Positions 49,148 to 62,281 of a stretch of DNA of 64,000 nt are shown in pieces. Each line of letters begins with the position of its first letter. Within the stretch, counting starts at the first letter, position 1. A program made the position numbers and the translations under genes. This stretch comes from Euptelea pleiosperma (Eukaryota > Streptophyta > Magnoliopsida > Ranunculales > Eupteleaceae), in assembly GCA_035048495.1 (NCBI GenBank), contig CM068547.1, positions 19,227,913-19,291,912 on the forward strand, written 5' to 3'. Below the pieces are notes generated by a model, which saw nothing but the letters and a program-made list of their open reading frames with translations, made no database searches and was not told the DNA's origin.

Positions 49148-52100
49148 GTGACTTTTTCGCAACCGGACCTCGTGATTGGACTCAAACTCTTCTATTACTA
49201 TTGTTTCAACAGATTTGAAGTGTTGGAACAAGATTCGGAACAGTCGAAACAAGTTAGCTACATTAGTGCGTCAACGTCTCAAATTGGACACAGTTTGTGT
49301 GTTGCATTCCGAATCCAATAACTTGTGACTTTTTCGCAACCGGACCTCGTAATTGGACTCAAACTCTTGTATTACTATTGTTTCAACACATTTGATGTGT
49401 TGGAACAAGATTCGGGACAGTCAAAACAAGTTAGCTCCCTCCGTACGTCAACGTCTCAAATTGGACTCAGTTTCTGTGTTGCATTCCGAAGCCTATAACT
49501 TGTGACTTTTTCGCAACCGGACCTCGTGATTGGACTCAAACTCTTCTATTACTATTGTTTCAACACATTTGAAGTGTTGAAACAAGATTCGGGACAGTCA
49601 AAACAAGTTAGCTCCATCCGTTCGTCAACGTCTCAAATTGGACTCAGTTTGTGTGTTACATTCCGAAGCCTATTACTTGTGACTTTTTCGCAACCGGACC
49701 TCATAATTAGACTCAAACTCTTCCATTACTATTGTTTCAACAGATTTGAAGTGTTGGAACGAGATTCGGGACAGTCGAAACAAGTTAGGTCCATCCGTGC
49801 GTCAATGTCTTTAATTGGACTCAGTTTGTGTGTTACATTCCGAAGCCCATAACCTGTGACTTTTTCGCAACCGGACCTCCTAATTAGACTCATACTCTTC
49901 CATTACTATTGTTTGACCATATTTGAAGTGTTGGAACAAGATTCGGGACAGTTGAAACAAGTTAGCTCCATCCGTTCGTCAACGTCTCAAATTGGACTCA
50001 GTTTCTATGTTACATTCTGAAGCCTATAACTTGTGACTTTTTCGCAATCGGACCTCGTAATTGGTCTCAAACTCTTCCATTACTATTGTTTCAACACATT
50101 TGAAGTGTTAGAACAAGATTCGTGATAGTCAAAAACCGTTTGCTCCATCCGTGCGTCAACGTCTCAAATTGGACACAGTTTGTGTGTTATATTCCGAAGC
50201 CAATAACTTGTGACTTTTTCGCAACCGGACCTCGTAATTGGACTCAAACTCTTCCATTACTATTGTTTCAACACATTTGAAGTGTTAGAACAAGATTCGT
50301 GATAGTCGAAACAAGTTAGCTCCATCCGTGCGTCAACGTCTAAAATTGGACTCAGTTTGTGTGTTACATTCCGAAGCTTATAACTTGTGACTTTTTTGCA
50401 ACCAGACCTCATAATTAGACCCAAACTCTTCCATTACTATTGTTTCAATAGATTTGAATTGTTGGAACAGTATTTGGGACAGTCAAAATAACTTACCTCC
50501 ATCCGTGCGTCGAAGTCTCAAATTGGACTTAGTTTGTGTGTTAGGTTCCTAAGCCTATAACTTGTGACTTTTTCGCAATCAGACCTCGTAATTTTACTCA
50601 AACTCTTCCATTATTATTGTTTCAACCCATTTGAAGTATTGGAACAAGATTCGGGATAGGCAAAACAAGTTAGCTACATTCGTGCGTCAACGTCTCAAAT
50701 TGGACACAGTTTGTGTGTTACATTCCGAAGCCAATAACTTTTGACTTTTTCGCAATCGGACCTCGTGATTGGACTCAAACTCTTGTATTACTATTGTTTC
50801 AACACATTTGATGTGTTGGAACAAGATTCGGGACGGTCAAAACAAGTTAGCTCCATCCGTACGTCAACGTCTCAAATTGGAATCAGTTTCTGTGTTGCAT
50901 TCCGAAGCCTATAACTTGTGACTTTTTCGCAACCGGACCTCGTAATTGGACTCAAACTCTTCCATTACTATTGTTTCAACAGATTTGAAGTGTTGGAACA
51001 AGATTCGGGACAGTCGAAACAAGTTAGCTCCATCCGTGCGTCAATGTCTTTAATTGGACTCAATTTGTGTGTTACATTCCGAAGCCTATAACTTGTGACT
51101 TTTTCGCAACCGGACCTCCTAATTAGACTCATACTCTTCCATTACTATTGTTTCAACATATTTGAAGTGTTGGAACAAGATTCAGGATAGTTGAAACAAG
51201 TTAGCTCCATCCGTTCGTCAACGTCTCAAATTGGACTCAGTTTCTATGTTACATTCTGAAGCCTATAACTTGTGACTTTTTCGCAATCGGACCTCATAAT
51301 TAGACTCAAACTCTTCCATTACTATTGTTTCAACAGATTTGAAGTGTTGGAACAATATTTGGGACAGTCGAAACAAGTTTGCTCCATCCGTACATCAACT
51401 TCTCAAATTGGACTCAGTTTCTCTGTTGCATTCCGAAGCCTATAACTTGTGACTTTTTCGCAACCGGACCTCGTGATTGGACTCAAACTCTTCTATTACT
51501 ATTGTTTCAACACATTTGAAGTGTTGAAACAAGATTCGGACAGTCAAAACAAGTTAGGTCCATCCGTTCGTCAACGTCTCAAATTGGACTCAGTTTGGGT
51601 GTTACGTTCCGAACCCTATTACTTGTGACTTTTTCGCAACTGGAACTCGTAATTAGACTCGAATTCTTCCATTACTATTGTTTCAACACATTTGAAGTGT
51701 TGGAACAAGCTTCGGGACAGTCGAAACAAGTTAGCTCCATCCGTTCGTCAACGTCTCAAATTGGACTCGGTTTGTGTGTTACATTCCGAAGCCTATAACT
51801 TGTGACTTTTTTGCAACCGGACCTCCTGATTGGACTCAAACTCTTCTATTACTATTGTTTCAACACATTTGAAGTGTTGAAACAAGATTCGGGACAGTCA
51901 AAACAAGTTAGGTCCATCCGTTCGTCAACGTCTCAAATTGGACTCAGTTTGTGTGTTACGTTCCGAACCCTATTACTTGTGACTTTTTCGCCACTGGAAC
52001 TCGTAATTAGACTCGAATTCTTCCATTACTATTGTTTCAACACATTTGAAGTGTTGGAACAAGCTTCGGGACAGTCGAAACAAGTTAGCTCCATCCGTTC

Positions 52101-52509
52101 GTAAACGTCTCAAATTGGACTCAGTTTGTGTGTTACATTCCGAAGCCTATAACTTGTGACTTTTGTGCAACCGGACCTCATAATTAGACTCATACTCTTC
52201 CATTACTATTGTTTCAACATATTTGAAGAGTTGGAACAAGATTCGGAATAGTCGAAACAAGTTAGCTCCATCCGTTCGTCAACGTCTCAAATTGGACTCA
52301 GTTTCTGTGTTACATTCCGAAGCCTATAACTTGTGACTATTTCGCAACCGGACCTAATAATTAGACTCAAACTCTTGCATTACTATTGTTTCAACAGATT
52401 TGAAGTGTTGGAACAATATTTGGGACAGTCGAAACAAGTTTGCTCCATCCGTACATCAACTTCTCAAATTGGACTCAGTTTCTCTGTTGCATTCCGAAGC
52501 CTATAACTT
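49148..52509 (+). repeat. 19-monomer unit, second copy
   Basis: 3,362 bp, in direct tandem with the unit starting at 52510. It contains block copy 8, one N-E dimer at 51802, and private changes such as CGAATCCAAT (49310) and CTCCCTCCG (49435). Confidence 0.8.
50033..50917 (+). repeat. K-A-B-C-I block, copy 8
   Basis: 13 monomers after copy 7. Private changes include GGGATAGGC in C and CGCAATCGG in I. Confidence 0.85.
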
Positions 52510-55500
52510 GTGACTTTTTCGCAACCGGACCTCGTGATTGGACTCAAACTCTTCTATTACTATTGTTTCAACAGATTTGAAGTGTTGGAACAAGATTCGG
52601 AACAGTCGAAACAAGTTAGCTACATTAGTGCGTCAACGTCTCAAATTGGACACAGTTTGTGTGTTGCATTCCGAAGCCAATAACTTGTGACTTTTTCGCA
52701 ACCGGACCTCGTAATTGGACTCAAACTCTTGTATTACTATTGTTTCAACACATTTGATGTGTTGGAACAAGATTCGGGACAGTCAAAACAAGTTAGCTCC
52801 ATCCGTACGTCAACGTCTCAAATTGGACTCAGTTTCTGTGTTGCATTCCGAAGCCTATAACTTGTGACTTTTTCGCAACCGGACCTCGTGATTGGACTCA
52901 AACTCTTCTATTACTATTGTTTCATCACATTTGAAGTGTTGAAACAAGATTCGGGACAGTCAAAACAAGTTAGCTCCATCCGTTCGTCAACGTCTCAAAT
53001 TGGACTCAGTTTGTGTGTTACATTCCGAAGCCTATTACTTGTGACTTTTTCGCAACCGGACCTCATAATTAGACTCAAACTCTTCCATTACTATTGTTTC
53101 AACAGATTTGAAGTGTTGGAACGAGATTCGGGACAGTCGAAACAAGTTAGGTCCATCCGTGCGTCAATGTCTTTAATTGGACTCAGTTTGTGTGTTACAT
53201 TCCGAAGCCCATAACTTGTGACTTTTTCGCAACCGGACCTCCTAATTAGACTCATACTCTTCCATTACTATTGTTTGACCATATTTGAAGTGTTGGAACA
53301 AGATTCGGGACAGTTGAAACAAGTTAGCTCCATCCGTTCGTCAACGTCTCAAATTGGACTCAGTTTCTATGTAACATTCTGAAGCCTATAACTTGTGACT
53401 TTTTCGCAATCGGACCTCGTAATTGGTCTCAAACTCTTCCATTACTATTGTTTCAACACATTTGAAGTGTTAGAACAAGATTCGTGATAGTCAAAAACCG
53501 TTTGCTCCATCCGTGCGTCAACGTCTCAAATTGGACACAGTTTGTGTGTTATATTCCGAAGCCAATAACTTGTGACTTTTTCGCAACCGGACCTCGTAAT
53601 TGGACTCAAACTCTTCCATTACTATTGTTTCAACACATTTGAAGTGTTAGAACAAGATTCGTGATAGTCGAAACAAGTTAGCTCCATCCGTGCGTCAACG
53701 TCTAAAATTGGACTCAGTTTGTGTGTTACATTCCGAAGCTTATAACTTGTGACTTTTTCGCAACCAGACCTCATAATTAGACCCAAACTCTTCCATTACT
53801 ATTGTTTCAATAGATTTGAATTGTTAGAACAGTATTTGGGACAGTCAAAATAACTTACCTCCATCCGTGCGTCGAAGTCTCAAATTGGACTTAGTTTGTG
53901 TGTTAGGTTCCTAAGCCTATAACTTGTGAATTTCTCGCAATCAGACCTCGTAATTTTACTCAAACTCTTCCATTATTATTGTTTCAACCCATTTGAAGTA
54001 TTGGAACAAGATTCGGGACAGGCAAAACAAGTTAGCTACATTCGTGCGTCAACGTCTCAAATTGGACACAGTTTGTGTGTTACATTCCGAAGCCAATAAC
54101 TTTTGACTTTTTCGCAACCGAACCTCGTGATTGGACTCAAACTCTTGTATTACTATTGTTTCAGCACATTTGATGTGTTGGAACAAGATTCGGGACGGTC
54201 AAAACAAGTTAGCTCCATCCGTACGTCAACGTCTCAAATTGGACTCAGTTTCTGTGTTGCATTCCGAAGCCTATAACTTGTGACTTTTTCGCAACCGGAC
54301 CTCGTAATTGGACTCAAACTCTTCCATTACTATTGTTTCAACAGATTTGAAGTGTTGGAACAAGATTCCGGACAGTCGAAACAAGTTAGCTCCATCCGTG
54401 CGTCAATGTCTTTAATTGGACTCAATTTGTGTGTTACATTCCGAAGCCTATAACTTGTGACTTTTTCGCAACCGGACCTCCTAATTAGACTCATACTCTT
54501 CCATTACTATTGTTTCAACATATTTGAAGTGTTGGAACAAGATTCGGGATAGTTGAAACAAGTTAGCTCCATCCGTTCGTCAACATCTCAAATTGGACTC
54601 AGTTTCTATGTTACATTCTGAAGCCTATAACTTGTGACTTTTTCGCAACCGGACCTCATAATTAGACTCAAACTCTTCCATTACTATTGTTTCAACAGAT
54701 TTGAAGTGTTGGAACAATATTTGGGACAGTCGAAACAAGTTTGCTCCATCCGTACATCAACTTCTCAAATTGGACTCAGTTTCTCTGTTGCATTCCGAAG
54801 CCTATAACTTGTGACTTTTTCGCAACCGGACCTCGTGATTGGACTCAAACTCTTCTATTACTATTGTTTCAACACATTTGAAGTGTTGAAACAAGATTCG
54901 GACAGTCAAAACAAGTTAGGTCCATCCGTTCGTCAACGTCTCAAATTGGACTCAGTTTGGGTGTTACGTTCCGAACCCTATTACTTGTGACTTTTTCGCA
55001 ACTGGAACTCGTAATTAGACTCGAATTCTTCCATTACTATTGTTTCAACACATTTGAAGTGTTGGAACAAGCTTCGGGACAGTCGAAATAAGTTAGCTCC
55101 ATCCGTTCGTCAACGTCTCAAATTGGACTCAGTTTGTGTGTTACATTCCGAAGCCTATAACTTGTGACTTTTTTGCAACCGGACCTCCTGATTGGACTCA
55201 AACTCTTCTATTACTATTGTTTCAACACATTTGAAGTGTTGAAACAAGATTCGGGACAGTCAAAACAAGTTAGGTCCATCCGTTCGTCAACGTCTCAAAT
55301 TGGACTCAGTTTGTGTGTTACGTTCCGAACCCTATTACTTGTGACTTTTTCGCAACTGGAACTCGTAATTAGACTCGAATTCTTCCATTACTATTGTTTC
55401 AACACATTTGAAGTGTTGGAACAAGCTTCGGGACAGTCGAAACAAGTTAGCTCCATCCGTTCGTCAACGTCTCAAATTGGACTCAGTTTGTGTGTTACAT

Positions 55501-55869
55501 TCCGAAGCCTATAACTTGTGACTTTTTTGCAACCGGACCTCCTGATTGGACTCAAACTCTTCTATTACTATTGTTTCAACACATTTGAAGTGTTGAAACA
55601 AGATTCGGGACAGTCAAAACAAGTTAGGTCCATCCGTTCGTCAACGTCTCAAATTGGACTCAGTTTGTGTGTTACGTTCCGAACCCTATTACTTGTGACT
55701 TTTTCGCAACTGGAACTCGTAATTAGACTCGAATTCTTCCATTACTATTGTTTCAACACATTTGAAGTGTTGGAACAAGCTTCGGGACAGTCGAAACAAG
55801 TTAGCTCCATCCGTTCGTAAACGTCTCAAATTGGACTCAGTTTGTGTTACATTCCGAAGCCTATAACTT
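52510..55869 (+). repeat. 19-monomer unit, third copy, with extra N-E dimer
   Basis: Follows the second copy directly. It contains block copy 9 and two N-E dimers (55164 and 55518) where the second copy has one. The last E monomer is 2 bp short (TTTGTGTTAC near 55843). Confidence 0.8.
53395..54279 (+). repeat. K-A-B-C-I block, copy 9
   Basis: 19 monomers after copy 8. Private changes include TTGTTAGAACAG in B, GTGAATTTCTCG in C and TTTCAGCAC in I. Its I monomer has GGACTCAG, like the left-arm copies, and not GGAATCAG. Confidence 0.85.
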
Positions 55870-56223
55870 GTGACTTTTGTGCAACCGGACCTCATAATTA
55901 GACTCATACTCTTCCATTACTATTGTTTCAACATATTTGAAGAGTTGGAACAAGATTCGGAATAGTCGAAACAAGTTAGCTCCATCCGTTCGTCAACGTC
56001 TCAAATTGGACTCAGTTTCTGTGTTACATTCCGAAGCCTATAACTTGTGACTATTTCGCAACCGGACCTAATAATTAGACTCAAACTCTTGCATTACTAT
56101 TGTTTCAACCGATTTGAAGTGTTGGAACAATATTTGGGACAGTCGAAACAAGTTTGCTCCATCCGTACATCAACTTCTCAAATTGGACTCAGTTTCTCTG
56201 TCGCATTCCGAAGCCTATAACTT

Positions 56224-57108
56224 GTGACTTTTTCGCAACCGGACCTCGTGATTGGACTCAAACTCTTCTATTACTATTGTTTCAACAGATTTGAAGTGTT
56301 GGAACAAGATTCGGAACAGTCGAAACAAGTTAGCTACATTAGTGCGTCAACGTCTCAAATTGGACTCAGTTTTTGTGTTACATTCCGAAGCTTATAACTT
56401 GTGACTTTTTCGCAACCGGACCTCATAATTAGACCCAAACTCTTCCATTACTATTGTTTCAATAGATTTGAAGTGTTGGCACAGTATTTGGGACAGTCAA
56501 AACAACTTACCTCCATCCGTGCGTCAAAGTCTCAAATTGGACTTAGTTTGTGTGTTACGTTCCTAAGCCTATAACTTGTGACTTTTTTGCAATCAGACCT
56601 CGTAATTTTACTCAAACTCTTCCATTATTATTGTTTTAACCCATTTGAAGTGTTGGAACAAGATTCGGGACAGGCAAAACAAGTTAGCAACATTCGTGCG
56701 TCAACGTCTCAAATTGGACACAGTTTGTGTGTTACATTCTGAAGCCAATAACTTGTGACTTTTTCGCAACCGGACCTCGTGATTGGACTCAAACTCTTCT
56801 ATTACTATTGTTTCAACACATTTGAAGTGTTGAAACAAGATTCGGGAGAGTCAAAACAAGTTAGCTCCATCCATTCATCAACGTCTAAAATTGGACTCAG
56901 TTTGTGTGTTACGTTCCGAACCCTATAACTTGTGACTTTTTCGCAACTGGAACTCGTAATTAGACTCGAATTCTTCCATTACTATTGTTTCAACACATTT
57001 GAAGTGTTGGAACAAGCTTCGGGACAGTTGAAACAAGTTAGCTCCATCCGTTCGTCAACGTCTCAAATTGGACTCAGTTTGTGTGTTACATTCCGAAGCC
57101 TATAACTT
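56224..57108 (+). repeat. A-B-C-D-E-like cassette with hybrid H/A first monomer
   Basis: The first monomer (56224-56400) begins as H (CGTGATTGG, CTACATTAGTGCG) and ends as A (GTTTTTGTG, CGAAGCTT). B to E follow. It shares GTTTTTGTG and CCATCCATTC with the cassette at 62240. Confidence 0.8.
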
Positions 57109-59586
57109 GTGACTTTTTCGCAACCGGACCTCGTGATTGGACTCAAACTCTTCTATTACTATTGTTTCAACACATTTGAAGTGTTGAAACAAGATTCGGG
57201 ACAGTCAAAACAAGTTAGGTCCATCCGTTCGTCAACGTCTCAAATTGGACTCAGTTTGTGTGTTACGTTCCGAACCCTATTACTTGTGACTTTTTCGCAA
57301 CTGGAACTCGTAATTAGACTCGAATTCTTCCATTACTATTGTTTCAACACATTTGAAGTGTTGGAACAAGCTTCGGGACAGTCGAAACAAGTTAGCTCCA
57401 TCCGTTCGTCAACGTCTCAAATTGGCCTCAGTTTGTGTGTTACATTCCGAAGCCTATAACTTGTGACTTTTTCGCAACCGGACCTCATAATTAGACTCAT
57501 ACTCTTCCATTACTATTGTTTCAACATATTTGAAGAGTTGGAACAAGATTCGGAACAGTCGAAACAAGTTAGCTCCATCCCTTCGTCAACGTCTCAAATT
57601 GGACTCAGTTTCTGTGTTACATTCCGAAGCCTATAACTTGTGACTATTTCGCAACCGGACCTAATAATTAGACTCAAACTCTTCCATTACTATTGTTTCA
57701 ACAGATTTGAAGTGTTGGAACAATATTTGGGACAGTCGAAACAAGTTTGCTCCATCCGTACATCAACTTCTCAAATTGGACTCAGTTTCTCTGTTGCATT
57801 CCGAAGCCTATAACTTGTGACTTTTTCGCAACCGGACCTCGTGATTGGACTCAAACTCTTCTATTACTATTGTTTCAACAGATTTGAAGTGTTGGAACAA
57901 GATTCGGAACAGTCGAAACAAGTTAGCTACATTCGTGCGTCAACGTCTCAAATTGGACACAGTTTGTGTGTTGCATTCCGAAGCCAATAACTTGTGACTT
58001 TTTCGCAACCGGACCTCGTAATTGGACTCAAACTCTTGTATTACTATTGTTTCAACACATTTGATGTGTTGGAACAAGATTCGGGACGGTCAAAACAAGT
58101 TAGCTCCATCCGTACGTCAACGTCTCAAATTGGACTCAGTTTCTGTGTTGCATTCCGAAGCCTATAACTTGTGACTTTTTCGCAACCGGACCTCGTGATT
58201 GGACTCAAACTCTTCTATTACTATTGTTTCAACACATTTGAAGTGTTGAAACAAGATTCGGGACAGTCAAAACAAGTTAGCTCCATCCGTTCGTCAACGT
58301 CTAAAATTGGACTCAGTTTGTGTGTTACGTTCCGAACCCTATAACGTGTGACTTTTTCGCAACTGGAACTCGTAATTAGACTCGAATTGTTCCATTACTA
58401 TTGTTTCAACACATTTGAAGTGTTGGAACAAGATTCGGGACAGTCGAAATAAGATAGCTCCATCCGTTCGTCAACGTCTCAAATTGGACTCAGTTTGTGT
58501 GTTACATTCCGAAGCCTATTACTTGTGACTTTTTCGCAACCGGACCTCATAATTAGACTCAAACTCTTCCATTACTATTGTTTCAACAGATTTGAAGTGT
58601 TGGAACAAGATTCGGGACAGTCGAAACAAGTTAGGTCCATCCGTGCGTCAATGTCTTTAATTGGACTCAGTTTGTGTGTTACATTCCGAAGCCTATAACT
58701 TGTGACTTTTATGCAATCGGACCTCCTAATTAGACTCATACTCTTCCATTACTATTGTTTGACCATATTTGAAGTGTTGGAACAAGATTCGGGACAGTTG
58801 AAACAAGTTAGCTCCATCCGTTTGTCAACGTCTCAAATTGGACTCAGTTTCTATGTTACATTCTGAAGCCTATAACTTGTGACTTTTTCGCAACCGGACC
58901 TCATAATTAGACTCAAACTCTTCCATTACTATTCTTTCAACAGATTTGAAGTGTTGGAACAATATTTGGGACAGTCAAAACAAGTTAGCTCCATCCGTGC
59001 GTCAACGTCTCAAATTGGACACAGTTTGTGTGTTATATTCCGAAGCCAATAACTTGTGACTTTTTCGCAACCGGACCTCGTAATTGGACTCAAACTCTTG
59101 TATTACTATTGTTTCAACACATTTGATGTGTTGGAACAAGATTCGGGACGGTCGAAACAAGTTAGCTCCATCCGTACGTCAACGTCTCAAATTGGACTCA
59201 GTTTCTGTGTTGCATTCCGAAGCCTATAACTTGTGACTTTTTCGCAACCGGACCTCGTAATTGCACTCAAACTCTTCCATTACTATTGTTTCAACACATT
59301 TGAAGTGTTAGAACAAGATTCGTGATAGTCGAAACAAGTTAGCTCCATCCGTGCGTCAACGTCTCAAATTGGATTCAGTTTGTGTGTTACATTCCGAAGC
59401 CTATAACTTGTGACTTTTTCGCAACCGGACCTCGTGATTGGACTCAAACTCTTCCATTACTATTGTTTCAACAGATTTGAAGTGTTGGAACAAGATTCGG
59501 AACAGTCGAAACAAGTTAGCTGCATTCATGCGTCAACGTCTCAAATTGGACACAGTTTGTGTGTTGCATTCCGAAGCCAATAACTT

Positions 59587-60690
59587 GTGACTTTTTCGCA
59601 ACCGGACCTCGTAATTGGACTCAAACTCTTGTATTACTATTGTTTCAACACATTTGATGTGTTGGAACAAGATTCGGGACGGTCAAAACAAGTTAGCTCC
59701 ATCCGTACGTCAACGTCTCAAATTGGACTCAGTTTCTGTGTTGCATTCTGAAGCCAATAACTTGTGACTTTTTCGCAACCGGACCTCCTAATTAGACACA
59801 TACTCTTCCATTACTATTGTTTGACCATATTTGAAGTGTTGGAACAAGATTCGGGACAGTTGAAACAAGTTAGCTCCATCCGTTCGTCAACGTCTCAAAT
59901 TGGACTCAGTTTCTATGTTACATTCTGAAGCCTATAACTTGTGACTTTTTCGCAACCGGACCTCATAAGTAGACTCAAACTCTTCCATTACTATTCTTTC
60001 AACAGATTTGAAGTGTTGGAATAATATTTGGGACAGTCAAATCAAGTTAGCTCCATCCGTGCGTCAACGTCTCAAATTGGACACAGTTTGTGTGTTACAT
60101 TCCGAAGCCTATAACTTGTGACTTTTTCGCAACCGGACCTCGTGATTGGACTCAAACTCTTGTATTACTATTGTTTCAACACATTTGAAGTGTTGAAACA
60201 AGATTCGGGACGGTCAAAACAAGTTAGGTCCATCCGTTCGTCAACGTCTCAAATTGGACTCAGTTTGTGTGTTACGTTCCGAACCCTATTACTTGTGACT
60301 TTTTCGCAACTGGAACTCGTAATTAGACTCGAATTCTTCCATTACTATTCTTTCAACAGATTTGAAGTGTTGGAACAATATTTGGGACAGTCAAAACAAG
60401 TTAGCTCCATCCGTGCGTCAACGTCTCAAATTGGACACAGTTTGTGTGTTATATTCCGAAGCCAATAACTTGTGACTTTTTCGCAACCGGACCTCGTAAT
60501 TGGACTCAAACTCTTGTATTACTATTGTTTCAACACATTTGATGTGTTGGAACAAGATTCGGGACGGTCGAAACAAGTTAGCTCCATCCGTACGTCAACG
60601 TCTCAAATTGGACTCAGTTTCTGTGTTGCATTCCGAAGCCTATAACTTGTGACTTTTTCGCAACCGGACCTCGTAATTGGACTCAAACTC
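59587..60690 (+). repeat. Nine-monomer shifted duplication, first copy
   Basis: Six monomers match 61179-62281 at a shift of about 1,591 bp. Shared rare words are CATTCTGAAGCCAATAAC, CATAAGTAGAC and the monomer pair at 60118/61709, whose translations are identical over 116 codons. Confidence 0.8.
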
Positions 60691-60825
60691 TTCCATTACT
60701 ATTGTTTCAACATATTTGAAGAGTTGGAACAAGATTCGGAACAGTCGAAACAAGTTAGCTCCATCCGTTCGTCAACGTCTCAAATTGGACTCAGTTTCTG
60801 TGTTACATTCTGAAGCCTATAACTT
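60649..60825 (+). repeat. Hybrid monomer A or L / F
   Basis: Begins CGTAATTGGACTCAAAC as in A or L, then continues AACATATTTGAAGAGTTGG as in F, and is followed by G as F normally is. The switch lies between about 60680 and 60708, in sequence common to both parents. Confidence 0.8.
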
Positions 60826-61178
60826 GTGACTATTTCGCAACCGGACCTAATAATTAGACTCAAACTCTTCCATTACTATTGTTTCAACAGATTTGAAGTG
60901 TTGGAACAATATTTGGGACAGTCGAAACAAGTTTGCTCCATCCGTACATCAACTTCTCAAATTGGACTCAGTTTCTCTGTTGCATTCCGAAGCCTATAAC
61001 TTGTGACTTTTTCGCAACCGGACCTCATAATTAGACTCAAACTCTTCCATTACTATTCTTTCAACAGATTTGAAGTGTTGGAACAATATTTGGGACAGTC
61101 AAAACAAGTTAGCTCCATCCGTGCGTCAACGTCTCAAATTGGACACAGTTTGTGTGTACATTCCGAAGCCTATAACTT

Positions 61179-62281
61179 GTGACTTTTTCGCAACCGGACC
61201 TCGTAATTGGACTCAAACTCTTGTATTACTATTGTTTCAACACATTTGATGTGTTGGAACAAGATTCGGGACGGTCAAAACAAGTTAGCTCCATCCGTAC
61301 GTCAACGTCTCAAATTGGACTCAGTTTCTGTGTTGCATTCTGAAGCCAATAACTTGTGACTTTTTCGCAACCGGACCTCCTAATTAGACTCATACTCTTC
61401 CATTACTATTGTTTGACCATATTTGAAGTGTTGGAACAAGATTCGGGACAGTTGAAACAAGTTAGCTCCATCCGTTCGTCAACGTCTCAAATTGGACTCA
61501 GTTTCTATGTTACATTCTGAAGCCTATAACTTGTGACTTTTCGCAACCGGACCTCATAAGTAGACTCAAACTCTTCCATTACTATTCTTTCAACAGATTT
61601 GAAGTGTTGGAACAATATTTGGGACAGTCAAAACAAGTTAGCTCCATCCGTGCGTCAACGTCTCAAATTGGACACAGTTTGTGTGTTACATTCCGAAGCC
61701 TATAACTTGTGACTTTTTCGCAACCGGACCTCGTGATTGGACTCAAACTCTTGTATTACTATTGTTTCAACACATTTGAAGTGTTGAAACAAGATTCGGG
61801 ACGGTCAAAACAAGTTAGGTCCATCCGTTCGTCAACGTCTCAAATTGGACTCAGTTTGTGTGTTACGTTCCGAACCCTATTACTTGTGACTTTTTCGCAA
61901 CTGGAACTCGTAATTAGACTCGAATTCTTCCATTACTATTCTTTCAACAGATTTGAAGTGTTGGAACAATATTTGGGACAGTCAAAACAAGTTAGCTCCA
62001 TCCGTGCGTCAACGTCTCAAATTGGACACAGTTTGTGTGTTATATTCCGAAGCCAATAACTTGTGACTTTTTCGCAACCGGACCTCGTAATTGGACTCAA
62101 ACTCTTGTATTACTATTGTTTCAACACATTTGATGTGTTGGAACAAGATTCGGGACGGTCGAAACAAGTTAGCTCCATCCGTACGTCAACGTCTCAAATT
62201 GGACTCAGTTTCTGTGTTGCATTCCGAAGCCTATAACTTGTGACTTTTTCGCAACCGGACCTCGTAATTGGACTCAAACTC
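61179..62281 (+). repeat. Nine-monomer shifted duplication, second copy
   Basis: Partner of 59587-60690. It has one T fewer in GTGACTTTTCGC at about 61540. After it, the first copy continues into an A/F hybrid while this copy continues into the A-B-C-D-E cassette at 62240. Confidence 0.8.

Noticed and set aside
55689..55907. 72-codon minus-strand frame in the satellite
   Set aside because: It lies wholly within satellite monomers. It is open because of a 2-bp loss near 55843 and has no counterpart in equivalent monomers.
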